Shown in pieces: positions 1 to 11,491 of a stretch of 64,000 nucleotides of DNA (position 1 is its first letter; each line of letters starts with the position of its first letter). The position numbers and the translations under genes are program-made. The notes beneath the pieces are model-generated. The model was not told the DNA's origin. It did not search any database and saw only the letters and a program-made list of their open reading frames with translations. The stretch is from Sesamum alatum (lineage: Eukaryota > Streptophyta > Magnoliopsida > Lamiales > Pedaliaceae): contig JACGWO010000001.1 of NCBI GenBank assembly GCA_034509735.1, forward strand, positions 17,190,854 through 17,254,853, given 5' to 3'.

Positions 1-307
1 AAAAAAAAAAGGGACCACAAGCCTAATTTATCCTATTATTTTGGCCCAATTCATTGTCTTGGCCTAATCTATGTATGAATGCAAATATGTGAAACGAGGT
101 AATGGGTTCTCTCTGTGGACTGTCCATTGAAAGAATCGATCAAATCAAATTGCGGCCCAAAATCCTCAAGTCCGTAAAAGACCCAAATTAAATTGGTCTA
201 AAGCAAACCCAAAATTACGGCAGCCCCTGATTCATATTTTCATGACCGTTCACTTTGAAAATCACATTTTCAAGCATATATTCATGAATGAGTCTCGAAA
301 GGGCATT
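1..307 (+). mobile_element. 3' internal end of a gypsy-like LTR retrotransposon (partial)
   Basis: This stretch ends in a purine-rich run (tctcgaaagggcatt) directly before an LTR. It matches the stretch just before the 3' LTR of the complete element at 20561-27960, with the same words around 240-305 and 27085-27139. It is therefore the untranslated 3' end and polypurine tract of a second family member whose body lies left of the window. No coding sequence is visible. Confidence 0.8.
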
Positions 308-1234
308 TGTAGACAAATAAATTTTGCAGCCAATCAAATGACAACAAGTGGAAAATATATATTATATCAATTATATTCTATTTTTCTATTTATATTTTAG
401 AATTTACTAAATTAATTCTAAATATAAATAGTTAACTTAATTGATATTTTAATATATATTTCGTCATCAAATCAACGGCCGACACGTGTCAAATTGAGGT
501 GTTCCGGCCAATCAAATCAAGACAAATATTTTTCATATTATCTCTTCAAAAAAATACAAAAATTAAAGAGATAATATCGAAATTGACCAATCATGTCTTC
601 CCAAATATTTAATGTATTTATCTCTTTAAATCAAAATAAAGAGATAATACAAAATAAATGTTCAAGTTCACCACAACTCTACCTCTTTGACAGCTATATA
701 AAGGGTTCAGTGGAACTCATTCAAAACACACGCACATACAAGCAAGAGAGCATTCAAGAAGTCCCGAAATCCTCTCAAGCACAAATTAAGTAAGATCCAC
801 GGTGTTCTAGGTAAGATTCAAGGCGTTCGTCACGAAAATAGTTCAAAATCAGCGTTTAATTCGACAAGAAGTCTGAAGACCGATGAATTAACGTTATCAA
901 GACAGAAATCTACCTTGGCGGAAGATCAAAGTCTCAAATCACCAAGAAATATTCAAGTTCAAGAAGAACATCTCCAAGTTCATAGCATTTGATCCGGGAA
1001 CAAGTCAACGACCCCCGAATAAACATTATTCAAAGACAAGGTTAACGTCAAAGGAGATCAAACATCAAAGTTTCACCTCCGAAATTGCCGAAATCAAAGA
1101 TCACGTTCGTGAAGAGAAGAATCAGAGGTTTTCAAGTAGAGATTTCGCACCCACGAATATTCAACCAATTCAAGAAATTCATTTGTACTATTTTCTTGTT
1201 TTGATAAATTCAGGAACACGAGAATTTATTCACA
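308..1234 (+). repeat. 3' LTR of the partial gypsy-like element
   Basis: It begins TGTAGACAAA and ends TTCACA, and is alignable along its whole length to the LTRs at 20561-21499 and 27140-27960. A TATA box (tatataaag) sits at 694-702, and an ACACGTGT G-box-like word near 482. The base run following it (acacc) is the expected 5-bp target duplication. It sits inside the repeat block that recurs at 16950, where the LTR is absent, so the insertion point is defined. The short ORF at 593-793 lies inside the LTR and I do not regard it as a gene. Confidence 0.85.
694..702 (+). promoter_or_regulatory. LTR TATA box
   Basis: A TATATAAAG word at the position shared by all three LTRs of this family (also 20947-20956 and 27526-27534). 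It is the likely core promoter, with transcription starting about 30 bp downstream. Confidence 0.6.
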
Positions 1235-2290
1235 ACACCTTTTAATTGAAAAATTAGAGCCTTAAAAAATATTTTTCAAGATTCACAAATTAACATACCC
1301 CCAACATGGGATTTGGCAAGGGTAGTGCTGAACAAATAGACTGTAAAAAATTTATTTTTAAAAATTCACCTATCTTTTACCTCACTCTGAGAAAATAAAT
1401 CAATAAAGTCTGTAATTCAAAAAACTAGAACCATACAAATATAATTTTGAAACCCTGCAAATCAATGCCCCTAGCATGGGGTGTCTTGAGGGCAATGTTG
1501 AATAAAGGGACTAACAATAGAAAATTATAATTTTTATCCTGTAACTTAGGAGTGGCAATTTTGGTCCTACATGAATTGATTTTTGCAATTTAGTCTTGTA
1601 TCTTTGAATAATTGGCAATTTTGATCGTTTTAACCCGGAAATATGCATATGTCGGGCACATGAAGTTTAAAATTGGAATTTTTCGGCCAGATGGGACCAA
1701 AATTATCAAATTTTCAAAGTTATAGGACTGAATTTCAAAAATTAATTCGTGCAGGACTAAAATTGCCACCCCCCAAAATTATTGTAATTTTCCCTATTTC
1801 GTAAGAGTCTTCTCAAGTAGCCGTCGACGATCTTGTACTAATCTCTTTGAATGAATTTTAAGTTGTTTTTATTGTCTATGATCTTATAATGATCATGGTA
1901 TAGATTCTCTTCGAGGTCGAATAAATCATGTCGTTTTCTAATACTCATTTTATATTATATGATTGACAAACTCTTTAAGATCACACACGTTGATCGTATC
2001 CTCTTCAGATACAGCTTGTTTCTATTGTCAGGCCATCTCCTCGAGGCTCGAGGTCATATGTATCAGTTATATCATCTTGAGATACGCCTTCATTTGATTT
2101 TTACACCATCTCTGAGTGTAATATATATTGGTCGTACCTTTTTTGGATACACCTTGATTTTATTTTAGACAACTCCTTGAGAACATTTGAGTGGATCGTA
2201 CTCTATTCGAATATGGTTTATTTGATTTTTAGATCATTTGCAATGTATTTATTAAAATGCTTTTTAATGTTAATTTTGTTTTTTTATAAA
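1235..2290. repeat. Dispersed repeat block A, copy 1
   Basis: About 1.05 kb that recurs in the same order at about 16950-18005, with substitutions and small indels. Its left part holds two units of a roughly 165-185 bp tandem repeat marked by a cccc(t/c)agcatgggg-like word (1293 and 1478). It also holds a foldback MITE (1521-1793). The rest, 1800-2290, is AT-rich with no convincing coding potential. The left edge is cut by the LTR insertion at 1234. Confidence 0.8.
1521..1793. mobile_element. Foldback MITE, copy 1
   Basis: The two ends are inverted repeats: one reads aaaattataatttttatc, then a tggcaattttggtcc-type word, and the other is its approximate reverse complement ending attgtaattttcc. 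The same element occurs at 16253-16540 and 17225-17498. No ORF is present. It is a small non-autonomous TIR element; the superfamily is not clear. Confidence 0.7.
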
Positions 2291-2385
2291 GCAAAAGGTT
2301 AAAATTTGAAAGAATCGTACAACCAATTTTATTTCATAATTTTAATTAATTGTCACATCCATTTTAGTTTGTCACACACACTAAC
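2291..2385. other. AT-rich spacer
   Basis: A short single-copy spacer between repeat blocks A and B. It is missing from the second copy, where Helitron DNA occupies this place. Nothing else is seen. Confidence 0.5.
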
Positions 2386-3010
2386 TGATTTGGGATATGA
2401 TATGATCAGCTAAGTTGATCATGGAGTTGTTTGAGTCAAGGTTGTTGTCCTCGAGTACTCGATCGTCTTTAAAGCCTACACTCACAGATTATGATTAAAA
2501 GAACGTTACAAGTTTTTTTAATATTTAAATTAGATAAATCAATCAAAAATAATAAGTGTTGCAATAAATGTAGTCGACTTAAAATACTTGATAAAACAGG
2601 ACGAAGTATTTATATATAACTTCGATCAACTCAAACTAATCACATCAGTATGAAAAAAATATCGCACAATTTAGATACAAAGGAAACAGTAACAATCTAT
2701 GATAATGATGCATGGTGATCTATCTGGGTCGGAGTTGGGCTTGAGGTCGGGGTTGGGGTTGGGTGAATGCAATGTCAATGAAAAATACGTGAAAGGCTAC
2801 TGCAACTCTAATTGATTTGGACCCAACCCAAAACCGACCCAATCCATTTTGAATTGAATAATTTAGATTCGTTGTTAGCCCAATTCATTGAACTCATAAC
2901 TCATTTGGACTCAACCCAAAATCGACCCAATCAGCCCACTAATTATAATTTCAATGAAAAACATGCAAAAAAGGCTATTGTAACTCTAACTGGTCTTATT
3001 TAATTGGGAT
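2386..3010. repeat. Dispersed repeat block B, copy 1
   Basis: Matches 28783-29365. Shared words include tgatcatggagttgtttgag near 2415 and the run of gg(t/g)t-rich sequence near 2730-2760. It contains a tandem-like caacccaaaaccgacccaatc word twice (about 2822 and 2920). No coding sequence is recognised. Confidence 0.75.
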
Positions 3011-4337
3011 TGGGATTCCAATTCAAATGGCCTAATGATAATCGCTCTCACAGTTGGAGTTCAATTCTACTATTCGAATACTTTTCCTGAATACATATAC
3101 ACATACGTACAGATTGATGAAAATATGTATTCACCTCATCTATTAGCATCTCTCAACACAGTTCAGATGATGATTAAGGATAACAAGATGATCTCTAACA
3201 GAAGAATCAGGAGGAGGAGGTGCTGCAATGGCCGCTACGACGACGCCGACAGTTGTCTATCACATATTTCGGGCACGTACTATGGGAAATACTCTCCTAC
3301 TTGTCGATCGTCGATCTCTACAGAGCCAAATCCGTATCCAGAGAGTGGAATTCAATCATCAGCAACTGCAATTTCATTGAGACCCTTGCCTCGGACTACT
3401 CATATCAACGACCATCGGCGAGGCGAGAGAGTTCCAGTTCTACTAGGCCAAGCTCGAGTGGAGAAAGAGAAACATAAATGGCAACTTCTTCTGTCGTTTG
3501 AGGGTGCCCTACTCCGACTACCAAGATACGATGAGAGGTTTGTGGTGGGGAAGTTTCTTGCAGGGTTTGTAGCTTCAATGCCGCTCATGGAAAAGTCTTC
3601 TCACATTGTTTGTCTTGACGAGAACCTCACCCCACTTCAGGTTTTACTTACACGAAATTTTAACGACTAGATTGTATTTAATTAAACCTAATCAATTACA
3701 TATCGAGTAATTGGTGTACTATTTTTTTTAAAAAAAGTGACCAATCACACTAATGCACTTACTATACAATTGGATGGTTAGACCATACTTGATTTAAGTA
3801 AAAAAAATTCTTATTTAGAGGTGATTAAATTATTTAATTTATGTCGATTTGTAACATGAGAAATTTTCTATACTACTTTGTTATTATACATCGGTGATGA
3901 TAGTAATGATCAATGTTTATCAAAATTATAGTATTTTTGCATCTGAGGGCCTTCATTAATTAAGTTTGATCGATATGCAATAGAAAGATAGGTTTTTTTT
4001 GGTAAGATTTTTGAAAATTTTAAGAAATTAATAGTGAAACGTGCTTAAAAAATCACTTACTTCTCTTAGAAACGTAAGGTAAGGTATCCATGAGTAGGAG
4101 AATCGAAGGAAAATAATTTTTGACCTTACGTGCCAACATTGAGTATTTCGAGTACACAATTATTTTTAAAGGGAAATAACATCGATATTTTCTAAAATTA
4201 GGTTTAATTATAAAAATATTTTTCACTTTCTGTAGGTATTGGTATAAGTTGTTTGTGTAAAATTATGTCATTGAATAGGGGTGTACTTATAATTACAACT
4301 ACAATATCAAAGGATGTATTCGTACTTTTAAAATGGA
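3011..4337. repeat. Dispersed repeat block C, copy 1 (carries the F-box pseudogene)
   Basis: Colinear with 36190-37590, and continuing after the Helitron at 9069-9360 (matching 37590-37885). Besides the F-box remnant it holds about 670 bp of AT-rich sequence (3671-4337) with no ORF that can be supported. Confidence 0.8.
3167..3660 (+). pseudogene. F-box protein pseudogene, copy 1
   Basis: A likely start at 3167 opens a basic N-terminus leading to CCNGRYDDADSCLSHISG. The frame then shifts, and the F-box core VLWEILSYLSIVDLYRAKSV followed by SREWNSIIS reads in the next frame (about 3273-3475). A third frame resumes with VEKEKHK, then FEGALLRLPRYDERFVVGKF and SHIVCLDENLTPL to about 3637. F-box proteins are substrate adaptors of SCF ubiquitin ligases; the core (L..LP..VL..IL..L....L.....V...W) is clearly visible. 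The paralogue at 36379 has an uninterrupted junction at the first break, showing about 1 bp was lost here. At under 170 residues with two frame changes it is a decayed fragment. Confidence 0.75.
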
Positions 4338-7300
4338 CTAGTCAGAAGTACATGCGTTGCACGTGATTCATATTGTCTCAATAAATTGTTACATTGTAAC
4401 AATAAAATAAATTTATAACAAGAATATATTAAATGAATTTAATAGGAACTTTATAAATATATAAAAATTATTATTCTTACAAAGTAAAAGAATATAGTTA
4501 AAAAATAAATAATTTTTTCTCCACTTTAATTATTACTTAATATTATAATCATATTTGTTCTACTTGCAATATATGCATCTTTTTTAGTATAAGTAAATTA
4601 CATTTGTATAAGTAACTTTGGGTCAAGATAATCTATACATACATAACAAACACACAAAAAGATTAAAACACACTGTATGTATGTGTGTGTAGGATATACA
4701 ATGACTAAGACTGATGAATAAAAAATATATAGTAATTGGTTTTTTAAATAGAGACGTAATGCATATAAAAATTTAAGTATGTGCATCATTCACGATATAT
4801 AAATATATTAAAGTAGGATAAACACATATATATGTACATATTTATTTTTTTATTTATTTTTGACTTGGTGCTTTTTAATTGTAGTTTAATGTTTATTATC
4901 AAATATTTGTTTAGTAAGGCTCTAATATTCTCAATAAATGTTAGTTTACATTAACGATCACATTATAGGAACAAACAATGAAAATAAACTTTTAGATCTT
5001 TCATCTTATTAATTAGCTCTAATTAAATAAAGCATAAAAAGAAAATACAATTAATATTGTATCATAGAATAAGCATAAAAGTTTTATTTCTAATTGAACT
5101 TTATTTTTATTGAACTTGTGGTTATTCTAAACTTGCTTCACTTATCTAATAATATTTTAATCTTTTTGGGTTGTGCAAATTTTGAAGAGAAAAAATATAT
5201 TAATTAGTCATTTCTTTTTTTTTTTTATGTTTTTACTCCTTATGTTAACTATATATAAAGTTATTTAAAAGATAATTTTCTACTAATAGCTTCATTGTAA
5301 AAATATTATTTTATTCATCATGTTGTCAAAAGAGATTCTAAAACAAAGTTCTAAATTGATTAAACCGTCTATGAAATAATTTAAAGTGGAATAATAAGTA
5401 TTAATTTTTAACTTAGATGATATAAAAATAATTACTTCAATTTCAAGTTCTTAATGATCAAAACTTCAATTTATTAAATTTTAAGAGTCCAATTATTGAT
5501 CTAATTACACTTTTAATTAGACATCCATAATATTATTTTTGCCTTATAAAATTATAGCTATTATGTAATAATTCAGAAAAATATTATCTCTGTCTTTTTC
5601 TCTGATATTTCATAAAGCAACATGATAAAATCAAATTACAAATACACCATAAGAAAAGTATATTAGGAAAAAAAACAAAAACAAATTAGTAATTATTTTA
5701 AGTCTCTCTTTTTCTTTTATCATTTATACTTTTTATATTTTCTAGAGAACCATGTATGATTTGATTAGTGTAACCAAGAAAAAATATGAAAAGAAATTGT
5801 AATAGTATAAAAAAAAATTACCTTTCTCACTTTTATGTCTTTTTCTAAATTTGAATACTAAAAACTAAAATAAAAATTCAAAATTATTTACTCTATTGGG
5901 CTTGTTAATATGAATATGTACTACTACAAAAGTTTATATTACAATAATTATTGTATTATTCAAGTAAATAATATATTATGAATAATTAATTGGATAAATA
6001 GAATTGAAAAGGTGTATATTCAAATAATATTATAATTTAATATATTTTTATTTACTTATTTATTAAGTAGTTCTGATTTAGTAGCAAAGTTTTAAAGAGT
6101 TGAAATTTTATATTTTTTCTTTATTTTTTCTCCTATAAATTCATCTTAAGTTTTATTTTCGAATTATTGTAGATGGACAATGTGTAATTAGTGTAAAAAA
6201 TTAGAAAGGTATCATATCATCTTCCCAATTATAAAAATATTAATTTAAGCAAGCACATTTATCTCATAGGAAGTACTTTATATGACTATCACCTATGACT
6301 AAAATGCTCTTGAAGTCTAGTTTCATACGAATTGATTTCATTTGAAAATCTAATGTAATTAAAATGTTACGATAGAATGAAACCTCATTGCTAATTTTAG
6401 AATATAGAAAGTACCCTTGGTATTATATTTAAACTATATTATCATTAAAAGAAAGCCCACGTATCCCTCCTTTTCTATTGTTTAGTACTGATAGCTATTA
6501 TATTATTGGCTATTCGAAAAACCTGTTTCAAGAAACTTTTTGAATATTTTATAAGTCTTGTGGTATAGATATCAATATAATCTTATACATAAAAATAAAT
6601 ATCTTGTATCTTGTGATCAAATAACGATTAAAATTAGGACTTTTAATTTAAAATTTCAGTAAATATACTTAATATGTCGTATAGATATCAATATAATCAT
6701 TAAAATCAAATGATTAATTCATTTAGAAAAGAACACTTAATTATTAGCTCCCTTGAATCTTCTCGTATGTTTCATTGGACTTGGATCTTCAATTTCACAA
6801 AAGAAGGTGTATTTTTACATTTTAGATATTTCCCTCTTATAAACTTTTAGGTGTTACAATTAATTCTCTCCATGATACTTATCTTTCATCTCTATATTTA
6901 TAATGAGAAATTCACCATTATTTAAACATCGATAATTAATCTTTGTTCTTTTGCCTTCTATTGAAATTTTAGATCTTATAATTATTTCTCTTTATAAAAT
7001 TAATTTTTCATTTTATATTTGTTTACCTATAAAATATTACTTTACTTTTTACATGCCTATATTTGTAATAAAAAGTTATCATTTAAACTAATCCATATTC
7101 TACATTTACTTGACGAATGAAATAAGATTTTACTTTTTTTTTGTAGTTGTGCAAAGCAAGAAATAAATAAAAATTAGCTTTTAATTTTTATTTCTATTGT
7201 CGAACTCTTATACTAATATAAAGTTGGATATAATATAATTTTCTTGTAATAATTTCTTTACTTTTTATTTTATTCCTCATGTTGGTGGGAAATAGTTTAA

Positions 7301-9068
7301 ATTAGCAAATAGTATCTTATGGAATGAATTGAATGGAATAAGCATAAAAGTGATGGACAATTTTTATAAGTTAGGGTCGAATTAAAAGTATAAATGTACA
7401 TAAATTAAATTACTTATTATTGAAAATGATGTAGTAGAATCTTATAGACCAAGTAATATGTGCATTAAATAATCAAAAAAATCATAGACTCATTTAATTC
7501 ATAAAATAAGTTTTGAATAATATTATTATGATTTTAGAATAAATATTATAAAGAAAAATAATTATAAAATCACTTATGAAACAATTATCATATTCTAAGT
7601 TTATTTTTCATAAATAATTGATTTTAAGATAAATTAAAATAATGTGCTTGTTTCTCATTGAAGTTTTTTTTTGTTGAACTTGCAGTATAATTATACTATT
7701 AATTAGGTACTCCGGAATATTTTTCATGGACATATGAAATTATACTTTCTGTGCAATTTTGATATTTTTAATCAACAAAAAAAAATTAAAAAAAATATAA
7801 AACATCTCAAGTTGCTCATATTTTTATAATATCTTATTATAAAATTTAACTTAAATTCAATTAATGGAAAATTGTCCCATGGATGTGTTCCTTGCTTTCA
7901 AAGATATGCTTCTTCTAATTATATAACTTATATATTTTTTCTAGTTAGTATTAAGATTTTTAACTAATTTTATTTAGTTAGTTATAAATACAACTCTGTA
8001 TTATGAATGGAATTCTTTATTATAATTTATGTTTATTATAATTCTATCTCAATTCAACTATCTAAGTAATTAACAACTATTACAAAATAACTTATTTGTA
8101 CACATAAATTTATAATCTAATATTCTATAAAAATGATATACTTGACATCACAAAAAAGAAAGAAACATAAAACATGACAACTTGTTCACACTTTTATAAT
8201 ATACATAGATATAGACAATATTTATCTATGGTTATATGCCCATTTTTTCTTCTATTTCATTTTTAGTTTCAGAAAAAAGATATGTGTACTGATGGTTTAA
8301 GAGTATTATTTACACCTTTCGATATGTTTTTACAAGGAGCGATTTTTATCTTATATTGTTGATAAGATCAAATATGTACACTCTCATTTTTTTCTATGAT
8401 ATTACAGATGATTAAAGAATCATATAACGTACCTATTAATGACATCTCAAATGCTCAAATTACATTTCAGTCTATCTTACAACAAAAAGTATTCACTGTA
8501 TATGATAAGTAATTGATTCTCATTTTTCTTTTAACCTATTTTACTCTTCAAATTGTTTGTTTTACATGACAATTCATTTAATTGATTTCATTTGTCATCC
8601 AACCTCTATATTTTAATATGTATGGTAATCTAACTAATTCTCATTTATATCTATGCTAGAAAAATTCTCAATATTAAATTCTTTCAATTTTCATGATTTT
8701 TTCTAGTCATTTCATGTTATATCATAGGGCTATTTTTGATCTAGTAAGTGTATTATATTATGAATATAACAAAAATAATATGGATAGATAAGTATAATGT
8801 GAAAAGTAATTAATAGGAATAACTATAGATAATGTGAAAGTAATAAATAAGATTAAATATGTATAATGTGAAAAGTAACTAATAGGAATCAATAAGTATA
8901 TTATTTTACATTTTTATCCTTAGAAAAATAATATTACAAGGTTAATTTAGTCCAATCAAAAAAAGAAAGAAACTAAAATTCCTATTCATACTTTTATATA
9001 GATATAGATATAGATACAGAATATAGATATAGATATAGATAGATATAGATAGATAGACATAGAATAGA
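4338..9068 (-). mobile_element. Non-autonomous Helitron (minus strand)
   Basis: On the minus strand it starts TCTATTCTATGTC (plus-strand end at 9068) and finishes CTAG (4338-4341), preceded by a small hairpin ACGTGC-AAC-GCATGT (4350-4364). It lies between a host A and T, as Helitrons do. The duplicated block at about 37585-37592 reads straight through the insertion point, so the paralogue is an empty site. The 4.73 kb is very AT-rich with no helicase, Rep or captured exon that I can see. Its Helitron 5' end is rich in gatata/gata repeats (about 8998-9060). A second similar 5'-type word near 8140-8200 suggests it is a composite of two copies. Confidence 0.85.
8998..9060. repeat. GATATA/GATA microsatellite
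   Basis: Runs of agatat and agat units just inside the 5' end of the minus-strand Helitron. Short tandem repeats at this end are common in plant Helitrons. Confidence 0.7.
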
Positions 9069-9472
9069 TAAGGGTATTTGTGTGATTAGAAATAGTCTCA
9101 TGGGGTGTTAATTTAATTTACCTTATTACTGTATTTGAGTACGCCAACTATATATATAGCAACTGCATATTAATTTAATATCAATTTGAGTCATGTAACT
9201 TAATGGTAGTATGAAAAAAGCATTACACCGTTAAATTATTGTTAGAAAGACATCGTGTTGCGCATGTGACATATTGTTAAGTCCAACTAATTAAATATTG
9301 GTTTCACCATTAAATTATTGTTTTAGTCCCACATTACAGGGTTTTTGCAATTATTGGTCTTATGCTTTCCAAATTAATTTTTGGACAAATAGAACATTGG
9401 GACCCACTAACTACAACAAGAATGGAAGACAATCCTCGGCAAAACATTTTGAAGTATGGAACTATTTTTGTA
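9069..9472. repeat. Dispersed repeat block C, continuation
   Basis: Continues the block interrupted at 4337. Its first 290 bp match 37590-37885, and its last part (9360-9472) matches the reverse complement of about 40884-41050. A short ORF at 9298-9519 runs into a Helitron and has no recognisable homology. Confidence 0.75.
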
Positions 9473-9916
9473 TCTATACTATTATAAAAGGAAGAGGGTT
9501 TATAGACTCAAAGTGGTAGTTTTGATACCACTACACCAAATTATTATAATACCAAAAATGCCCTTCAACTTCCCCACTTATATTGAATTAACTACTTAAT
9601 CAAGTTTCTTTAAAAAGAATTAATTCCATGCAATTAATGTACTCAAAAAATTAAATTTACTCTCATTTTATTTAAACTTATTGTTGATTGAAATAGAAAT
9701 AACAGATATTGAAAAAAAATTCAATGTTTAATTTAATTTGAGTAAAATATTTATTGATAATTAACGCATTATATAAAGTTATCGGATAGTTTTTATATGT
9801 GAGATTGTAAGACAATAAGAAGTTTTAATATATACAAGAACAAATTATGAGCTTTAGTAAAATAAAAATATTATTAAAAAAATATGCGCGCAGATACTGC
9901 GTGCCACGGCGTCTAG
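9473..9916 (+). mobile_element. Short non-autonomous Helitron, 444 bp
   Basis: Starts TCTATACTATTATAAAAG and ends with a GC-rich hairpin region (gcgcgcag...ctgcgtgcc) followed by CTAG at 9913-9916. It is inserted between A (9472) and T (9917). The inverted paralogue near 40884 reads through without it (ttttta then tattttgg). The relatives at 61206-61487 and 61894-62163 share both ends. There is no ORF. Confidence 0.9.
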
Positions 9917-10240
9917 TATTTTGAAAAGCATGGGACTATAATATTGCAAAGGGTTATAAACACTTCCACCCTAAAGTATGCATATAATTGCATTTACTCC
10001 CCAAACTATAACATGTAATAACCCCCCCCCCCCTAATATGACAAAAATACCATTATTATTTACACTCCCCTCAAGTATGTATATTATAGTCATTCCCTAA
10101 AACATAATTTGAATTATTATAAAATTTATCTGAAAGAAATATTACCCAAATGCTATGGTATTTATAATTAGTGTGAAAATTTGTGTAAATTCTAAAATTT
10201 AAAATCTTTTTTTTTTTCACATAACTGTTCAAAAATTTAT
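9917..10240. other. Spacer homologous to an inverted segment near 38.6-40.9 kb
   Basis: AT-rich, with a C13-type homopolymer near 10021-10033. The left half matches the reverse complement of 40791-40884 and the right half matches the reverse complement of 38575-38620. No gene is seen. The final 9 bases (aaaatttat) are one of the target duplications of the next element. Confidence 0.6.
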
Positions 10241-11491
10241 AGTATTAAAGACAATTTTCGTCCACTACTTATAACCAAATTCCATTTTATTCCTTTGACT
10301 TCCTAGAGTTCCAAAAAGGTCATCCAACTTTTAAAATTGCTCGATTTTGGAACACCAATTGCAGGAAACTAACACTTGGATTAGATGTGGCTTTTTAAAT
10401 TGAGGGACGTGATTTTATTGACTAATTATACATCAGGTGGCAATTATAAGGCTTTAATTAAAAAAATGTATATGACAGGGCACTAGTGGCCACGTCATCA
10501 GGATGACATGGATTTTGGGGAGGAAAATTACAAATATATTTTATAATTTAAAAAAATGATATATATTTTACATATATATAATTAAATATATTACATATAA
10601 AATGTATATAGGCAGGGACGCAGCCGCCGCACAACTTGCTGTTGTCCAACACAAAAGAGGGCGACAACATTGCCCCCGATCTGGGCGAGGGGTCACCTAA
10701 AAAATTAAGGGCGTCTGTTTGGGCGATCACGCGTCGTCACCCTGCCTTGGCAACGGCGACTCCCCTCTCTTCTTTGGGCGATAACAGTTGTCGCCCAGAG
10801 GTTGGCGGCGATAGTAGCCGTCGGCACTTAGGCGGCGGTTGGTCGTCGCCGCCAACCTTAATATATATGTAATATATCTGTAATTATGTATTATAGTGCT
10901 ATATATAAACATATATGTAATTTTTTATTTTCTTAAAAACTAAGTAAAAATATTTTAATTTTTTTCAAAATTTAAGATTCAAAAAAATGTTTTTTTGTTT
11001 TTAAATACATATAATGATAAATATTATTTATATTAAATAATATAATATAAAATTTTTGATATATTTTTTGTATTTGATATTTAATTAATATATTTATATT
11101 ATTATTTTAAATTGAAGGAAGAAGAAAAATATTATTTTAAAAAATGATTTAATTCAAAATTATGAAAATATAAAATATTATTTTAAATGCAAATAATAGT
11201 AATTTTAGTAAATCATATAACTTAATGCCACCTTACACGTCATATGTTTTTTTTAATTAAAGCCATGTAATTGCCACATCATGTACCATTAGCCAATAAA
11301 ATCACTTCCCTAATTTAAAATGCCACGTCATATTCCAGTGTCGTTTTCCCGCAAGTTTAGACAAAATTCGGCAAAAGGAGTACCAAAATTGAGCAAATTA
11401 AAAAGTTACAAAACTATTTTGAAACCCTAGAAAGATAAAAGACCAAAATGGGAATAGAGTATAGTTAGCAAACGAAAATTATCGTTAATCC
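10241..11491. mobile_element. MULE-like TIR element with GC-rich core
   Basis: Long imperfect terminal inverted repeats of about 260 bp (left 10241-10510, right 11222-11491; outer words agtattaaagacaattttcg and ggattaacgataattttcg when both are read inward). Flanks aaaatttat (10232-10240) and aaaatttac (11492-11500) look like a 9-bp target duplication with one change, as in Mutator-like elements. The centre (about 10607-10862) is sharply GC-rich, with repeated gggcgac/cgtcgcc words. The ORFs there are by-products of GC content. Partial relatives: 37965-38600 (inverted) and 57720-58030 (right arm). Confidence 0.75.

Noticed and set aside
10548..10912. ORFs in the GC-rich core of the MULE-like element
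   Set aside because: Same cause: GC-rich non-coding core. The inverted copy at 37965-38226 does not preserve the reading frame.
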